This document shows positions 6,594-7,559 of a stretch of 7,559 bases of DNA, piece by piece. How positions within the stretch are numbered: position 1 is the first letter of the stretch; every line of letters starts with the position of its first letter. The stretch spans positions 1-7,559 of the forward strand of contig CAVIQT010000019.1 of NCBI GenBank assembly GCA_963645165.1, read 5' to 3'. The DNA comes from CAG-533 sp963645165. Lineage in GTDB: Bacteria > Bacillota_I > Bacilli_A > RF39 > UBA660. Below the pieces are notes generated by a model, which worked only from the letters and a program-made list of their open reading frames with translations, was not told the origin of the DNA and ran no database searches. The position numbers and the translations under genes are program-made.

Positions 6594-7559
6594 CTAATTA
6601 ATTATGAACGGATCACTTGACGTTCCGGTTCCACTTGATATTTTGATTGAAGATACGAGAGAAACTGTGGGGCGGACGGCGAAGCCGCCGTACACCCAGT
6701 GGTCGTTGAGATACCCATCCGTGCGGACGTAGAAGCCCCTCGCGCCCCCATAAGAATAGAAGGCGGCAGGCGTTAGACTCCACCACCATGAGCCACTCGC
6801 ATTTTCGTATAGGTAGTAAGAGTAATTATTTGCTCTACCACTACCAGCAAATACTATTTCATCTGCTGTTAGTAAACCTATTTTATATGTTAAATCTCCA
6901 TTTCCATATGTTGTATCATCAACAGTGAACTTAGAGAGTTTACCACCATTATCATCATTTGGGCATATTAGTGTTGGACCAGTACCACCTAATCCACCAG
7001 TAGAAGAAACTAACCTTGCAACCGCACTATAATAATTTACATTCTTGCCTACTCCGTAGTCAGTTCCAATTGTTCCAATATTAAAAGGATTATATGTAGT
7101 ATCTGACTTGTATGTGCTTTTATCATTACACCAAATGGTATCTGCAAGTTTACTTACTATATCTTTATCATGCATAACATTATTTTCGTCAGTATAAGTA
7201 AACGTTTTTATATACCATTTTTCTAAAGATTGGAGCATATTACTTTTATTTGTATTAGCGTGCGTTTCTGCATATGTTGTTCCATTTATATTTCCATACA
7301 TAAAGCCAACATAGGCATTAGAGTTATAGTTGTTAAATGAACTAGTATAAGTCGTACCATTATATCTAGCAAACGCCGCATTAGCATCATTATTTGCTGC
7401 ATTACATGGGTTAGATACATTATTAATATTATCATTATGTAAAACAATCTTTATGGCACCATTTCCAGTTATTCTAACTATTCTCCAGCACTTACCAGCA
7501 AACTGAACATAATTATTAGTTACTGCTCCTCTAAAGTAGTAACTTGTTCCATAATCATC
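6594..7559 (-). CDS. Large surface protein with C-terminal lectin-like domain carrying a candidate hypervariable segment; 5' end outside window
   Basis: The frame is open from the window edge (GAT at 7559) to TAG at 6594-6596, giving 321 visible residues. The Met at 7301 (visible residue 87) is internal: the upstream 86 codons continue the protein with DDYGTSYYFRGAV (1-13), FAGKCWRIVRITGNG (20-34) and many Asn/Tyr/Thr. From memory, this DDYGTSYYxRGAV...WRIVRI signature occurs in prepilin-type and other surface proteins of uncultured gut Bacillota, and the missing N-terminus may be a pilin signal or secretion signal. The C-terminal part contains LTADEIVFAG (visible 230-239), WWWSLTP (258-264), then a GC-rich segment to AVRPTVSL (294-301), and ends SGTGTSSDPFIIN. 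This resembles the C-type-lectin-like fold of FGE/DUF6273-related proteins. It is followed 16 bp later by the thrombospondin-repeat pilin, suggesting one surface system. Confidence 0.85.
   Translation of the reverse strand, partial: DDYGTSYYFRGAVTNNYVQFAGKCWRIVRITGNGAIKIVLHNDNINNVSNPCNAANNDANAAFARYNGTTYTSSFNNYNSNAYVGFMYGNINGTTYAETHANTNKSNMLQSLEKWYIKTFTYTDENNVMHDKDIVSKLADTIWCNDKSTYKSDTTYNPFNIGTIGTDYGVGKNVNYYSAVARLVSSTGGLGGTGPTLICPNDDNGGKLSKFTVDDTTYGNGDLTYKIGLLTADEIVFAGSGRANNYSYYLYENASGSWWWSLTPAAFYSYGGARGFYVRTDGYLNDHWVYGGFAVRPTVSLVSSIKISSGTGTSSDPFIIN
6669..6767 (-). other. GC-rich, A-poor segment resembling a DGR variable region
   Basis: On the coding strand these 33 codons contain about 65 G+C of 99 bases and only 12 A, in a gene otherwise rich in A and T. 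Many codons end in C (TTC, GGC, TAC, GTC, CGC, CTC, AAC, GAC, CAC), whereas neighbouring genes prefer T or A in that place. The run AAC GAC CAC TGG GTG TAC then GGC GGC TTC, followed by GCC GTC CGC CCC, fits a template of AAC codons with randomised adenines followed by a constant GC-rich end. The location, near the C-terminus of a lectin-like domain, is that of known diversity-generating retroelement (DGR) targets. No reverse transcriptase or template repeat is in the window, so the call rests on composition and position. Confidence 0.6.

Noticed and set aside
6601..6650. Possible hairpin from repeated TCAAGTG near the gene end
   Set aside because: The two copies are direct, not inverted, and lie within the coding sequence of the SGTGTSSDP tail; they give no stable stem.
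6660..6790. GC-rich island as an inserted mobile element or foreign gene fragment
   Set aside because: It is in frame inside a coherent domain with flanking conserved motifs, and there are no inverted repeats, target duplications or transposase.
6594..7559. A complete DGR cassette (reverse transcriptase, Avd, template repeat) in the window
   Set aside because: No reverse transcriptase motifs, small accessory gene or second GC-rich copy of the segment were found; only a candidate target is present.

Overview
The window comes from an AT-rich, low-GC Gram-positive-type bacterium. All eight protein genes lie on the minus strand, starts follow AGGAG-type ribosome binding sites, coding regions overlap by a few bases, and class III (type IV) prepilin signals and Thr/Lys-rich linkers recur. 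TGG encodes Trp and TGA ends several genes at the expected family length, so the standard bacterial code fits. An uncultured gut Bacillota (Bacilli/Erysipelotrichia/RF39-like) is a plausible source, but this is inference only.

Read in the direction of transcription (right to left), there are two units. The first (7559 to 4122) is a surface or pilus cluster. It starts with a large cell-surface protein whose 5' end is outside the window (6594-7559). A 554-residue type IV pilin-like protein with four thrombospondin type 1-like repeats follows (4913-6577), then a small membrane-anchored protein with a Thr-rich stalk (4122-4904). An AT-rich hairpin with a T-rich tail (about 4070-4106) probably ends this unit.

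The second unit (4022 to 1 and beyond) starts just after that hairpin with a possible extended -10 promoter. It contains der (ribosome assembly GTPase), a membrane-anchored protein with a DUF3221-like N-terminal domain and an unknown helical C-terminal domain, a YgjP-like zinc metallopeptidase, a TrmH/SpoU rRNA methyltransferase, and the first 162 codons of a glycerophosphodiesterase-like protein. These five genes overlap by 11, 23, 8 and 4 bp, so they are very likely one operon.

The most striking signal is an island of about 100 bp and roughly 66% GC (6669-6767) in the C-terminal lectin-like domain of the 6594-7559 gene. It is rich in NNC codons, poor in A, and ends in a constant-looking AVRP segment. 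This is what a variable region of a diversity-generating retroelement looks like after adenine mutagenesis of AAC codons; neither a reverse transcriptase nor a template repeat is in the window. Two other signals stand out: eukaryote-like thrombospondin repeats on a prepilin, built in part by a two-unit (312 bp) duplication with a shifted cysteine pattern, and a GDPD fold in which every catalytic and metal-binding position visible in the fragment has been replaced. No rRNA, tRNA, CRISPR array, transposase or integrase was seen, and no stretch longer than 100 bp lacks a gene.
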